Positions 34,501-42,939 of a stretch of DNA of 64,000 nt are shown here, piece after piece. Location of the stretch: the NCBI RefSeq assembly GCF_013752535.1, contig NZ_CP058348.1:1364001-1428000 (forward strand), written 5' to 3'. The stretch is from Bdellovibrio sp. KM01 (lineage in GTDB: Bacteria; Bdellovibrionota; Bdellovibrionia; Bdellovibrionales; Bdellovibrionaceae). Numbering within the stretch: the first letter of the stretch is position 1; every line of letters begins with the position of its first letter. A model generated the notes under the pieces. The model ran no database searches. It was not told the origin of the DNA and saw only the letters and a program-made list of their open reading frames with translations. The translations under genes and the position numbers were made by a program.

Positions 34501-35631
34501 CAGGATTGTGTCCTGATCACAACTTACGGTCTTTTGATGGAGCACGAGGACTTCTTGTCCCAAGTTCACTGGAAGACTTTGATCTTCGATGAGGCGCAAA
34601 ATCTTAAAAATATCACGACGAAACGCACCAGTGCGGCTCGTTCTTTGAATGCGCAATTTAAAGTCTGCCTGACTGGTACGCCGATGGAAAATCACTATGG
34701 CGAGTTCTATTCTTTGGTGGATATTCTGGTTCCGGGCAGCCTTGGTAAAATTGAAGACTTCCGTCGTCAGTTCGTAAATACCGAGATGGTCACGCGTGAA
34801 GAGATGGATGATCTGAAACTAAAGATCAAACCTTTGCTTCTTCGCCGTACTAAAAAAGAAATCCTGGATCAGCTTCCAGAAAAACAAGAAACTAAGATGA
34901 GCATCGCTTTTGAAGACAAGCAGATGGAAATCTATCGTGACATCGCACTGTCTTATAACCAAAAGGTTCAAGAGGCGATGACGACAAATGGTGAAGCAAG
35001 CGTGCAACTGCAAATGTTGACGGCTCTTCTTCGTTTACGTCAGGCGTGTTCGGATCCTGCAGGCTTGCCAAATGTTCGTTACGAAAAAGTCCCACCGAAA
35101 TTGGAAACTTTACTGGAATCTATCAGTGAGATCGTGGAATCCGGCGAAAGTGCTTTGGTATTCACACAGTTCCTGCAAACCCTGGAACACACAGCCAGAC
35201 TTCTGCATGAGGCAGGAATCCCAGTCTTTGTGCTTCACGGTGGAGTACCAACAGCACAGCGCCAAAAGATTTTGGCCGAGTTCAATGCGACGAAAGGTGG
35301 CGCCGTATTGGTGATGACTTTGAAAACGGGTGGTGTGGGTTTGAATTTGACCAAAGCCAGCTACGTCTTCCATTTAGAACCATGGTGGAATCCGTCAGTG
35401 GAAAACCAAGCAACGGACCGTGCGCACCGTTTAGGGCAAAGCAAAGCCGTTCAGGTCTTCCGCTATATCATGCATGAATCTTTAGAAGAAAAAATCGAAG
35501 TTCTGAAAAACCGCAAGGGCGTTAAATTCCAAAACCTGTTCGGCAATGCAGAATCAACAACAGATTTAGGCGGCAGCGCAAGCGGCGCTCTAAGCAAAGA
35601 GGATTTCGATATCTTATTAGGACTGAAATAA
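31567..35631 (+). CDS. SWIM zinc-finger SNF2/Rad54-family helicase
   Basis: A 1354-residue protein. The N-terminal region contains a SWIM-type zinc motif at about 108-123 (CDQCGTRGDTKITCSHQ), then a long poorly conserved middle (about 140-870). The C-terminal SNF2 ATPase has DDMGLGKT (Walker A, about 913-920), FDEAQNLKN (motif II), LTGTPMENHYGEFYSLVDIL, and helicase-C motifs VFTQFLQTLE, LHGGV and TDRAHRLGQSKAVQVFRY. Such enzymes remodel DNA-protein complexes, often in repair or transcription restart. Start is uncertain: the ATG at 31567 lacks a ribosome site, whereas an in-frame GTG at 31633 has AAGGAC 5 bases before it. Divergent from the alkylsulfatase. Confidence 0.9.
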   Translation: MCEKSPIMFDAHSSGHTDKGQSVFLAPLSLQNVAQLRHPSERVPVGEQREFAEGLELIADNGFDGYEMHQSPSGSMQLKIFMDDKKDAGRCTVKVLQDETSGVLDFRCDQCGTRGDTKITCSHQFAAYVILWQALTLEEDAPADPRIEKLAEDLRGPSQRSRHGVTPGLEAEATGFLQSITLYSEEAPVLRGETLSSLLNETEKPHRLIDVSKEQESLAPSLWNLPDVFRRKLTAYSENYFNEVNEQNRIAGMVRYNFSNGVQISAKDILRHPLYKSVPKDLLPQPRKPDSAFDKWPLTLQRDSLFISQGLREVEEIMQVVLSNVATKLNQGQLEVYIQGKNSQKTLPVRYIDFDMSREFEWRVDFTDKETLTARFALTSPERKKPFAFFESFAFEAEEGVLAVHPWYREWSQFVQVLTDIYDDALQFSLSSQDYPRVEIEGELEAKRMVKHLRSRTIPLHITGETKVLPESQSITGIYLTENGSFHLQHEARVVGQKDLARAGWTARSSLYLHVLSEGLPYFLGADAKDVATRARGKRDWDLKLLRHLGVLQYLTLETLNWHFAGELTDGRIVEEDEIFKMVQDNIQALLVSGTGVVLARDMSLQELCSRNVLVYFDDYVSKTLAALKSSESFYSESGEVILEGAVEREFRLIYEMLKRLVSTTNGDAFKKSRTSFLSKIWNGEPEKDPTLRTGLFQFPNVRKEGSHTHDTIESLQALLPFGFKIYYKGQALQELNEDDFQVDFLLTSDASEKYFNWFELNPKFFLKGQEIDAQAMTGFGGGGVIEYDGKLYLVPKKQMPSLRRLENFWRKLQGGKTDAKAKGGIGERVYKLPRHQILELLALRASGVAIRGDHEWKKICDFYDGLGQGPRPVHIPKTVKAELKQYQEYGVQWLQDLYNLRLGALLADDMGLGKTLQTLTFLEDLRVKEELGQVLIVVPSSLIFNWQSEVQKFVPDLPLEVFTNKDRDRLGKKLFTKQDCVLITTYGLLMEHEDFLSQVHWKTLIFDEAQNLKNITTKRTSAARSLNAQFKVCLTGTPMENHYGEFYSLVDILVPGSLGKIEDFRRQFVNTEMVTREEMDDLKLKIKPLLLRRTKKEILDQLPEKQETKMSIAFEDKQMEIYRDIALSYNQKVQEAMTTNGEASVQLQMLTALLRLRQACSDPAGLPNVRYEKVPPKLETLLESISEIVESGESALVFTQFLQTLEHTARLLHEAGIPVFVLHGGVPTAQRQKILAEFNATKGGAVLVMTLKTGGVGLNLTKASYVFHLEPWWNPSVENQATDRAHRLGQSKAVQVFRYIMHESLEEKIEVLKNRKGVKFQNLFGNAESTTDLGGSASGALSKEDFDILLGLK

Positions 35632-35633
35632 TC

Positions 35634-35654
35634 AAAAGGTACGCCGTACCTTTT
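35634..35654. terminator. Hairpin between convergent helicase genes
   Basis: AAAAGGTAC (35634-35642), loop GCC, GTACCTTTT (35646-35654), directly after the SNF2 stop. The T-run is part of the stem, and no long U-run follows, so strength is uncertain in both directions. Confidence 0.6.
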
Positions 35655-35681
35655 GGGGGTGCGGCGCAGAATCGAATTATA

Positions 35682-37079
35682 CTATTTTACGATTTTAACT
35701 TGGAACTTTTGCGCTTTGATTTTGCCGTTGCGAAGGCTGTTTAAAGCGTGATTTGCTTGATCCGTTCGGATCGCAACGTATGTATAGGTATCGTACATTT
35801 CGATTTTGCCGATATCGCCGGCTTGCAAACCGCCGGAAGCACCGGTCAAGGCACCCAGAATATCTCCCGGACGGATTTTGTTCTTGCGACCGCCAGAAAT
35901 CATCAGTGTTTGCATCGGGGCTTGTTTCCATTCCCAGTTCAAACCGAATTGGTTTTTGAAACCTAAGTTAGGTTTTTGGAATTTACGACCCGTGATGTTT
36001 TCAATTTCAATCAATTTCAAAGTATCGCGAGCTGATAGCAATGTCACAGCTACACCGGACTTACCAGCGCGACCCGTACGACCGACACGATGAACGTAGG
36101 TTTCTGGCTGCAGAGGGAAGTCATAATTCACCACCAGTTCAAGATTTTCAATATCCAATCCGCGGGCGGCAACATCGGTGGCTACCAAAATTTTGGCGCT
36201 GCCATTTTTAAACAAAGCCATAACGCGTTCGCGATCTTTTTGCTCAAGGTCGCCATGCAGGCAGGTGGCGCTGGCTTTTAGTTCCGCGAACTTCGTCATC
36301 AAATCATTGACGGTGTTTTTAGTATTACAAAAGACGATGCAAGACTCAGCTTGATGCTGTTGTAAAACGCGCATCAGGTTTCCGGCTTTGTCTTTTTCTT
36401 CCGAGTCATAAGTGACTTCTTCGATTTGTAAAGCCTCGGCGCCTTCTTCGATGGATACTTTTTGCGGATTTTTTTGATAGCGTTTGCTTAAATCTAAAAC
36501 GGCATCGGTGAAAGTCGCTGAAAACAAAACTGTTTGGCGATTCACGGGAAGCTCTCGCATAAGATTTTTAATTTCGACAATAAAGCCCATATCAAACATC
36601 TTATCGGCTTCATCAAGCACGACAGTTTTGACATCATCCAAGAACAAGCGCTCCTTCGAGGCCAGATCTAAGATACGCCCTGGAGTTCCGACAGCGATCT
36701 GTACGCCTTTTTCAAGTTCAAGCTGTTGTTCGCGACCTGTTTGACCTCCGCCAGTCAGAGCAATCGTTTGTAAGCCAGGAAGCCCACGGCCCAACTTACG
36801 GACCTCGGCAAGTACCTGGATCGCCAGTTCGCGAGTCGGGCAGATGATGAGGGCTTGCAAAGTCTTTTGGTTGATTTCCAGTTGTTGCAAAATCGGCAAT
36901 AAGAATGCCGCCGTTTTTCCACTGCCAGTTTTGGATTGGCCGATGACATCTTTGCCCGCCAGAAGCACCGGAATACTCTTTTCTTGAATAGGAGTCATAG
37001 AGCTAAAACCCAGTTCTTCGACGACAGTCAAAAGCTCAGGTTTTAAATTTAAAGCGGAAAAAGAATTCGTCGTATTCAA
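35682..37079 (-). CDS. dbpA: ATP-dependent RNA helicase DbpA
   Basis: A 465-residue DEAD-box helicase (E. coli DbpA is 457). Motifs: FSSMTPIQEKSIP (Q motif), SKTGSGKTAAF, PTRELAIQV, VLDEADKMFDMGF, FSATF, ATDVAARGLDIENL and HRVGRTGRAG. The last 75 residues, from TLMISGGRKNKIRPGDILGALTG, are the DbpA RNA-binding domain that in E. coli recognises hairpin 92 of 23S rRNA, directing large-subunit maturation. Start ATG at 37079 is in a normal context. Convergent with the SNF2 gene. Confidence 0.95.
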   Translation of the reverse strand: MNTTNSFSALNLKPELLTVVEELGFSSMTPIQEKSIPVLLAGKDVIGQSKTGSGKTAAFLLPILQQLEINQKTLQALIICPTRELAIQVLAEVRKLGRGLPGLQTIALTGGGQTGREQQLELEKGVQIAVGTPGRILDLASKERLFLDDVKTVVLDEADKMFDMGFIVEIKNLMRELPVNRQTVLFSATFTDAVLDLSKRYQKNPQKVSIEEGAEALQIEEVTYDSEEKDKAGNLMRVLQQHQAESCIVFCNTKNTVNDLMTKFAELKASATCLHGDLEQKDRERVMALFKNGSAKILVATDVAARGLDIENLELVVNYDFPLQPETYVHRVGRTGRAGKSGVAVTLLSARDTLKLIEIENITGRKFQKPNLGFKNQFGLNWEWKQAPMQTLMISGGRKNKIRPGDILGALTGASGGLQAGDIGKIEMYDTYTYVAIRTDQANHALNSLRNGKIKAQKFQVKIVK

Positions 37080-37138
37080 TGAAGGCTCCCGGAATGGAGC
37101 CTAATATAGCAGAACTTAAGGGGAAATTCTAGTACGCA

Positions 37139-39703
37139 CTAGTTTTGAAGGCCACTCAGGGCTTGCAGCCAAGGGCTCGTAATCTTTGACAATTGTACAT
37201 TGCTCTCGACCGGGAGGTGAGGCGCAAGCTCCATTAATGCCAAAAGAGTGACGACTTTTTGAGGGAAATCCAGGGTTGTCCCGTCGCCATTCACGTAGAA
37301 CTGCTCCTTGGTGCTAAAGAGCTGTTTGTTCATGGCATAATAGATTTCCTGGGCACTCCAAAGGTAAGCATCAATCTTAGTCAGCTTCCAGGCCGCCAAG
37401 AGCGCACGAATAGCATAAGCTTGCTCGTAAGCTCGGTAAGGAACCTCGGCAGAGCGCTTAAATTCTTTAAGCTTATATTGCGACTGAACCAAAGAGTCTT
37501 CGTTGATCAGTTGATTGGAAATAAAGTTCGCTAAAGACACAATCAAAAGTTTCAGGTCCCGACGGCCCTCAATTAAGTCATCCAAGTTCGAGCGACCGTT
37601 GCTGTCTTTTTCAAGCAGGATGCTGGACTTTGTTTTTTCAACTCCATCGGTCGCCACTAAGAACTCATTCAATGAAAGCAAAAACTTCGCGACATCGACA
37701 GATCGAACGATGTTGGATTTCACACCGTCTTTCATGTCGACAATGCCACCCATAATGGCAGTTTCATTGCTGGTGGAGTATTGGTCTGCCCAAATGATGT
37801 TATCATCCAAAGTCACCAAAAAGACCGGAGTGGCTTTCTTTGTAATGTCTTTCAAAAGAACCGCAACATCACCCACGTTCAAGGCAAAGAACATGTCTTT
37901 CGGAAACAGGGGACGCGCGAATTCTGAAGACTGAATGTCTTCGATTAATTCCTGGGCTTTAATATTTCCCAAGTACTTATCAAAGCTGCTGACTTTCCAG
38001 TCCGCAGTGATTTTCAGCATCTGACTTAAGCCATCGATCTGTTCGGCAAAGGATGCCGCTGAAAAATCTTTGGCGTAATCCATTCCAGGATTCACGTGGA
38101 AAGGATCCTGAAGAGTCACTTGATCAGGGATGCGGTACGAATACGGCATCTCGGAAAGTTTCATTATGTCCAAAGGATGTTTTACTTTCTCAACTGGAGA
38201 AAGCAACGCGGGCACCAAGCGGTCATTGATGTCACGGTACCCACCGATAGTGATAAGCTTATTTATTTGAGAAAGAGCCGTTTGCAGCCCCAGACTTGCG
38301 TCGTCGGTATTTTCCATCAGTAGGGATCGCGCCATCACTGAAGAACCCGCCGTATTGGCTCTTAGAGATGCCGGGGAGCCCACACCTTGAATTTGCAAAG
38401 GTGATTTCTTAGTCAGTTGCAGTTGAATAGAAGGCGTCTCAAAGCCCGCAACTTTACCGTCATAAGAGTTCATTTTCCTAACTGACCACTTATGCAAAAG
38501 ATCTTTTACGTAAGGTTCATAGTTGTTTTGAACGTCACGAATATCCGCGGCTTTCTTTGTGATGCCGTTATCAATGTTATCAGCGAAGATACCTGGGATT
38601 TCATGTACGAAGCCCAAAGCAAAATTCTCAACCACGCCGATCAGAAATTTTAATGCCGTGTCGTTTAAAGTATCGCGGATTTTCAAAACACCGAATTTTT
38701 CGATCTTAGGAAGGATAAAGACTTTTTTAGTAATACCATCAATCAGGCCACCACGGCAGCCGGGTGTGCGCAGGCAATCCAGATCTTTTTCATTTTGCTT
38801 ACGAAGAAAATCATAAAGCGTTTCATTAGCCGACCCATAGTACTTCTCTCGCTCTTCGGGGGTCAGTGTTCTCCATACATCCACCAGAACCGTCAAGGCG
38901 CCTTGAGCGTCACTAATGACTTCAATGCCATGACCGATTTGCAAACCTTGGTTCAGCTGTTTGCTGTACTCGTCAGGCAAAGTGACTTCGAACTCTTTAA
39001 GAAGTTGTTGAATCAGGCCTAAGTTTTTATAGAAGTTCGTGGATTCGTAAAAGGACTTGGTAAAAGCCGCCATTTTCGAAAAATAAGGCCTAGTCTGAGC
39101 CGAGATTTCACTGATCAGGCCTTCTTCCACAGGGGCGCTTAATCCCAACGAAGGAATTTGCGCGAGGAAAGTCTCGGTGAAGTTTTCGACTTCCTTAATT
39201 AAAATCTCCACGCGAACCTGACGAGTGGCCCACGGAAACTGCTTACCAATAGTCATCAATCTTTCGCGAAGTTGCACTTTGGCGCGGCTTAAATCACTTT
39301 GAATAGTTTCAAGGCTGGACGTGACTTCCGTCTTTGTCTGCGCAATTGCGAGTCCCGCATAGGGTGCGAGTGCCAATGCCTGATAGGACGTCGTTTTTGG
39401 TTGAGAATAAAATTTCTTAATCCAAGTCAGACCCTTTTGGCGCAAAGTAGGATTGTTCGTTAATAAACCCAAATTATAAACATTTTGGGCCTGGCGAAAG
39501 AAATTTGAAGTCGCAACTTCACCTTGCCAGGAGATGTCTAGTTTCGTGGCATCAGATTCACGCAAACCTTCGCGCAAATTCACATCTGAAAAACGGGGAC
39601 CGAAATTTTGAGTTCCACCACCCAGGCTTGGCGATTGAACTTTAGGAGCGCACGCGGCTAAAAGCAGAGTCATCGCTAAGGAAAGGCATAATGTTTTTTT
39701 CAT
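37139..39703 (-). CDS. Large lipoprotein, helical, unknown function
   Basis: An 854-residue protein with an LLAAC lipobox (lipidated Cys18), followed by a Ser/Gly tether. Most of the mature part is predicted helical, with amphipathic repeats. A C-terminal segment (about 760-850) has the look of helical-hairpin repeats (YRAYEQAYAIRALLAAWKLTKIDAYLWSAQEIYYAMN). No catalytic motif was recognised. The ATG at 39703 follows AGGAGGG. It starts 9 bases after the upstream barrel gene ends, so the two are a translationally close pair: a barrel in the outer membrane with a lipoprotein partner. Confidence 0.8.
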   Translation of the reverse strand: MKKTLCLSLAMTLLLAACAPKVQSPSLGGGTQNFGPRFSDVNLREGLRESDATKLDISWQGEVATSNFFRQAQNVYNLGLLTNNPTLRQKGLTWIKKFYSQPKTTSYQALALAPYAGLAIAQTKTEVTSSLETIQSDLSRAKVQLRERLMTIGKQFPWATRQVRVEILIKEVENFTETFLAQIPSLGLSAPVEEGLISEISAQTRPYFSKMAAFTKSFYESTNFYKNLGLIQQLLKEFEVTLPDEYSKQLNQGLQIGHGIEVISDAQGALTVLVDVWRTLTPEEREKYYGSANETLYDFLRKQNEKDLDCLRTPGCRGGLIDGITKKVFILPKIEKFGVLKIRDTLNDTALKFLIGVVENFALGFVHEIPGIFADNIDNGITKKAADIRDVQNNYEPYVKDLLHKWSVRKMNSYDGKVAGFETPSIQLQLTKKSPLQIQGVGSPASLRANTAGSSVMARSLLMENTDDASLGLQTALSQINKLITIGGYRDINDRLVPALLSPVEKVKHPLDIMKLSEMPYSYRIPDQVTLQDPFHVNPGMDYAKDFSAASFAEQIDGLSQMLKITADWKVSSFDKYLGNIKAQELIEDIQSSEFARPLFPKDMFFALNVGDVAVLLKDITKKATPVFLVTLDDNIIWADQYSTSNETAIMGGIVDMKDGVKSNIVRSVDVAKFLLSLNEFLVATDGVEKTKSSILLEKDSNGRSNLDDLIEGRRDLKLLIVSLANFISNQLINEDSLVQSQYKLKEFKRSAEVPYRAYEQAYAIRALLAAWKLTKIDAYLWSAQEIYYAMNKQLFSTKEQFYVNGDGTTLDFPQKVVTLLALMELAPHLPVESNVQLSKITSPWLQALSGLQN

Positions 39704-39712
39704 CAAACCCTC

Positions 39713-40930
39713 CTAAAAGAAAAGCATCAGGTTTAATTCCTGAGCCAGTTGACGTTCCACATTTACACCCGCGACATAATCAGAAATTTCCAAAGAAGCG
39801 ATCATCGGGAGCAGAGATTTCTTTTTAAAATAAGATGAGACTGTCGAATACACAATCTGCGCTTTCACTTTATGAAAGTTCGATGCTGTGTATTTGGAAA
39901 GCATGTCGTAACGAAGACCGCGGGAACCACTGAAGGAATCGGCCTCTTTATTTCCGTACTCGTATCCTGTTCCTAGGCTTAGCTGATCATTCCAATCATA
40001 AAACAGATTGCTGCCCACGATTTGAGAATTTCCAATTTGACGATGAATGCGTTCTTTGTTGACTGCATCGGGCAACGTGTCGTCTTCATTTGAGGGAACA
40101 CGCTCCGTGATTTGATCTGGAACGTTCAAGATATAACTTGCGAATGGAACGGCCGTCATTTTCCAGAACTTGTACGAGTAGGCAATGGTGTTATTGATAT
40201 TCGTACGACCAAAGTTATTCAATGCCGCCAAGTCATCACAATCATATTGTGGACCTGTCGGTAAATTGATTTGCGCCTGATAGATCAAGGCGGTTCGAGA
40301 ATCATCAAAGAATTTGTAGATGCTGACCAATTGAACGTCTCCCACAAAGGAATCGTTATGGTCTTCAAGTTTCTTATAGCCTTTTTGCGCTAAAGTATCG
40401 TTGGTCGCTTTTCCCAAATCTGTATTAAGAGCTTCATCCAGTTCCGGGCTTAAGCCAGAAAATTGACTGCGGTAATAATCGATATTTGAAAATTGCTGGG
40501 ACAACTTAATACGATTTGTGTAGTTCACGAACGGAACACCGGCCGCCACGGTCCACTTGGACGTCACTCCACGGGCAAAAACGGGTGCGAAATAGTTCAC
40601 ATGGGGTTGAGTGTCGACGTGTAAGACACCCAGGTTAAATTTATCACCCAAACCAGAGGCACCGAATTTGTTTAAAGCCGTGATCAGCTTACGGGCATCG
40701 GCATTGAATTTTTGCAGGGTTTTCGCGTCGAAGTTAACAGACTTATAGTCACCCAAAGTGATAAGGCTGCCGTCGTCTGTATATCTTTCACCAATGCCGT
40801 CAAGATTGCCATAGCGGAAGGAGGGACTATTGATGCCCTCTGGGAGAGTCTCTGTCGATAGCAGAGCGAAGGCACGGGAGGCACCCAAGAAAAGGCTACT
40901 TGCTATGAGTAGAATGATCACTACTTTCAC
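39713..40930 (-). CDS. Predicted outer-membrane beta-barrel protein, operon with the downstream lipoprotein
   Basis: A 405-residue exported protein: signal peptide (about 1-22, ending AFA), then a strand-rich body with many aromatic residues (WTVAAGVPFVNYTNRIKL, VSIYKFFDDSRTALIYQAQINLPTG, LSLGTGYEYGN) and a terminal Phe-Phe, typical of outer-membrane barrels. The GTG at 40930 is preferred: GAGGA lies 5 bases before it, while the GTG at 40942 overlaps that site. First gene of a two-gene operon. The substrate or role is not visible; transport or assembly are both possible. Confidence 0.75.
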   Translation of the reverse strand: MKVVIILLIASSLFLGASRAFALLSTETLPEGINSPSFRYGNLDGIGERYTDDGSLITLGDYKSVNFDAKTLQKFNADARKLITALNKFGASGLGDKFNLGVLHVDTQPHVNYFAPVFARGVTSKWTVAAGVPFVNYTNRIKLSQQFSNIDYYRSQFSGLSPELDEALNTDLGKATNDTLAQKGYKKLEDHNDSFVGDVQLVSIYKFFDDSRTALIYQAQINLPTGPQYDCDDLAALNNFGRTNINNTIAYSYKFWKMTAVPFASYILNVPDQITERVPSNEDDTLPDAVNKERIHRQIGNSQIVGSNLFYDWNDQLSLGTGYEYGNKEADSFSGSRGLRYDMLSKYTASNFHKVKAQIVYSTVSSYFKKKSLLPMIASLEISDYVAGVNVERQLAQELNLMLFF

Positions 40931-41075
40931 TTTTATCCTCACCAGAATGCGACTTGGGTGTTATAGCCGGATTGCATAAAAAAGTCTTGTAGAAAGGTAT
41001 CTTTTTACAGAATGTAAACTATGAGTTCCCACTGTGCTGGCTTAAACGCAGAATTTCTGCTAGAGTCCGTACACT

Positions 41076-42095
41076 ATGACGACACTTAAGGTATTTCTTT
41101 CCGACTCATTTCATCCGCAACTAAATCTTGCGACTGAGGAATGGATTTTCCATAACCTGGATCCTTCCAGTCAGATTTTATTTTTGTGGAGGAACGAAGA
41201 GACTGTCGTCATCGGTCGCAATCAAAATCCCTGGTCGGAGTGCAATCTGGCACAAATGAAAAACGATAATGTTCACTTGGCTCGTCGAACGACGGGCGGT
41301 GGCGCTGTATTCCATGATTTGGGAAACACTAACTTTACTTTTCTATCTCCCAAAGATGGCTACCGCCGCGAGAACAACATTCAGATTATCTTTGATGCTT
41401 TGAAAGAGTTCGGCATCCAGGCCGAGGCGTCAGGTCGTAACGACTTGACGGTACCTTTCCATGATGGCCCCCGTAAATTCAGCGGCAGTGCTTATCGTGA
41501 AAAGAAAGACCGCGCTTTCCATCATGGTACTTTGCTTTTGCATGCCGACCTCACGCGCCTGGGGAATTACCTGACCCCGAATCCTAAAAAGCTTCAGGCC
41601 AAGGGTAAAGAATCAGTTCGCGCGCGCGTGACGAATTTGAATGAGCTTTATAAAGACATCAACCATGACAAAGTGTCAGAGGCGATGATTCGTTCTTTTG
41701 AAAAGTTCTATGGCGCTAAAGCTGAAGTGATCATGCTGAACCTTGAAAGTCTGCCTAAGATTCCGGAATTGAAAGAGCAATATGATATTCTTTCTTCCTG
41801 GGAGTGGTTGTACGGATCGACTTTGGAGTTCACTCACAAAATGGATGAGTACCTGAGCCTGGGATTCTTTGATTTTCATTTTATCGTCGATGATGGTGTC
41901 ATTAAAGATCTAAAGATTTATACGGATTGCCTGTATCCGGCACTTATCGAAAGCATGCAACACTCGCTGATTGCAAAACACTATTCCGGTAACAGCGTAA
42001 AAAACGCCTTCACAGAAGTCGTTCAAAAGTTTCCGGACCTTGAGCCACAGATCAATGAACTTGAATCGTGGCTTGTAAAGAATATTGAAATTTAA
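41076..42095 (+). CDS. lplA: Lipoate-protein ligase A
   Basis: A 339-residue enzyme (E. coli LplA 338) that activates lipoate with ATP and transfers it to E2 and H-protein lysines. Seen: LATEEWIF, NEETVVIGRNQNPWSECN, the RRTTGGGAVFHDLGNTNFTF lipoate/ATP loop, KFSGSAYREKKDRAFHHGTLL with the adenylate-binding Lys, and a C-terminal accessory domain (about 245-339). Salvage of free lipoate is consistent with living on host or prey material. The ribosome site is weak. The cvfB-like gene starts 10 bases after the stop. Confidence 0.94.
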   Translation: MTTLKVFLSDSFHPQLNLATEEWIFHNLDPSSQILFLWRNEETVVIGRNQNPWSECNLAQMKNDNVHLARRTTGGGAVFHDLGNTNFTFLSPKDGYRRENNIQIIFDALKEFGIQAEASGRNDLTVPFHDGPRKFSGSAYREKKDRAFHHGTLLLHADLTRLGNYLTPNPKKLQAKGKESVRARVTNLNELYKDINHDKVSEAMIRSFEKFYGAKAEVIMLNLESLPKIPELKEQYDILSSWEWLYGSTLEFTHKMDEYLSLGFFDFHFIVDDGVIKDLKIYTDCLYPALIESMQHSLIAKHYSGNSVKNAFTEVVQKFPDLEPQINELESWLVKNIEI

Positions 42096-42105
42096 GGATG
42101 TCCCT

Positions 42106-42939
42106 GTGCAAGTTGATATTGGTAAACTAAATAAATTAAAAGCCGTAAAAAAAGCTGAATTCGGAATGTTTCTGGATGGCGGTGATGATGGGGAGATTCT
42201 ATTGCCTCGTCGTTATGTCCCTGACGATTTGAAAGTCGACGATGAGATCGAAGTGTTTGTGCATTTCGATTCCGAGGACCGCCTTATTGCTACGACTGAA
42301 AAACCGAAAGCCATGGTGGGGGAGTTTGCCCATTTGATGGTAAAGTCCGTGGAAAATGTCGGTGCCTTCCTGGATTGGGGCTTGGGTAAAGATCTTTTTC
42401 TGCCTTATGCGGAAATGACCCGTGACCTTCGCGCGGGTCAAGCGGTGGTTGTGTTTGTTTATTTAGATAAATCAGATCGTATCGCTTCCTCCATGCGTCT
42501 GGATCGCTATATCTCCAAAGAGCCAGGTGATTACAAAGAAGGCCAACAGGTCGATTTATTCATCGGCGCAGAGACGGACCTGGGCTTTAAGGCCATCATA
42601 AATGGCAAGCACTGGGGTATGATCTATGCCAATGAAATCTTTGATCGTCTGGTGCATGGTCAAAAGCTCAAAGGTTATATCAAGAAAGTCCGTGAAGACG
42701 GAAAAATTGATTTAAGCCTGCAAAAGATGGGGCATCAAAGTTCTGAAGATATCGGTCCTTTGATTTTGCAACGCCTTCGTGAAGAGGGGGGATTTTTGCC
42801 GATCAATGATAAAACCGCAGCCGAACTTATTTATGACATGTTCGGCGTCAGCAAAAAGAAGTATAAAATGGCCTTGGGTGATCTCTATAAAAAACGTGTG
42901 ATCACAGTGAAGGACGACGGAATCTATCTTAATAAATAG
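42106..42939 (+). CDS. cvfB: CvfB-like S1-domain RNA-binding protein
   Basis: A 277-residue protein with tandem S1-like OB domains and a C-terminal winged helix, the CvfB/YitL layout: KAEFGMFLDGGDDGEILLPRRYVPDDLKVDDEIEVFVHFDSEDRLIATT, VGAFLDWGLGKDLFLPYAEM, GYIKKVREDGKIDLSLQ and the final AELIYDMFGVSKKKYKMALGDLYKKRVI. CvfB family proteins bind RNA; regulation of virulence genes is known in Staphylococcus, but the role elsewhere is open. The GTG at 42106 has AAGGA 7 bases before it; an in-frame TTG at 42085 would overlap lplA. Last gene of the lplA pair. Confidence 0.88.
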   Translation: MQVDIGKLNKLKAVKKAEFGMFLDGGDDGEILLPRRYVPDDLKVDDEIEVFVHFDSEDRLIATTEKPKAMVGEFAHLMVKSVENVGAFLDWGLGKDLFLPYAEMTRDLRAGQAVVVFVYLDKSDRIASSMRLDRYISKEPGDYKEGQQVDLFIGAETDLGFKAIINGKHWGMIYANEIFDRLVHGQKLKGYIKKVREDGKIDLSLQKMGHQSSEDIGPLILQRLREEGGFLPINDKTAAELIYDMFGVSKKKYKMALGDLYKKRVITVKDDGIYLNK

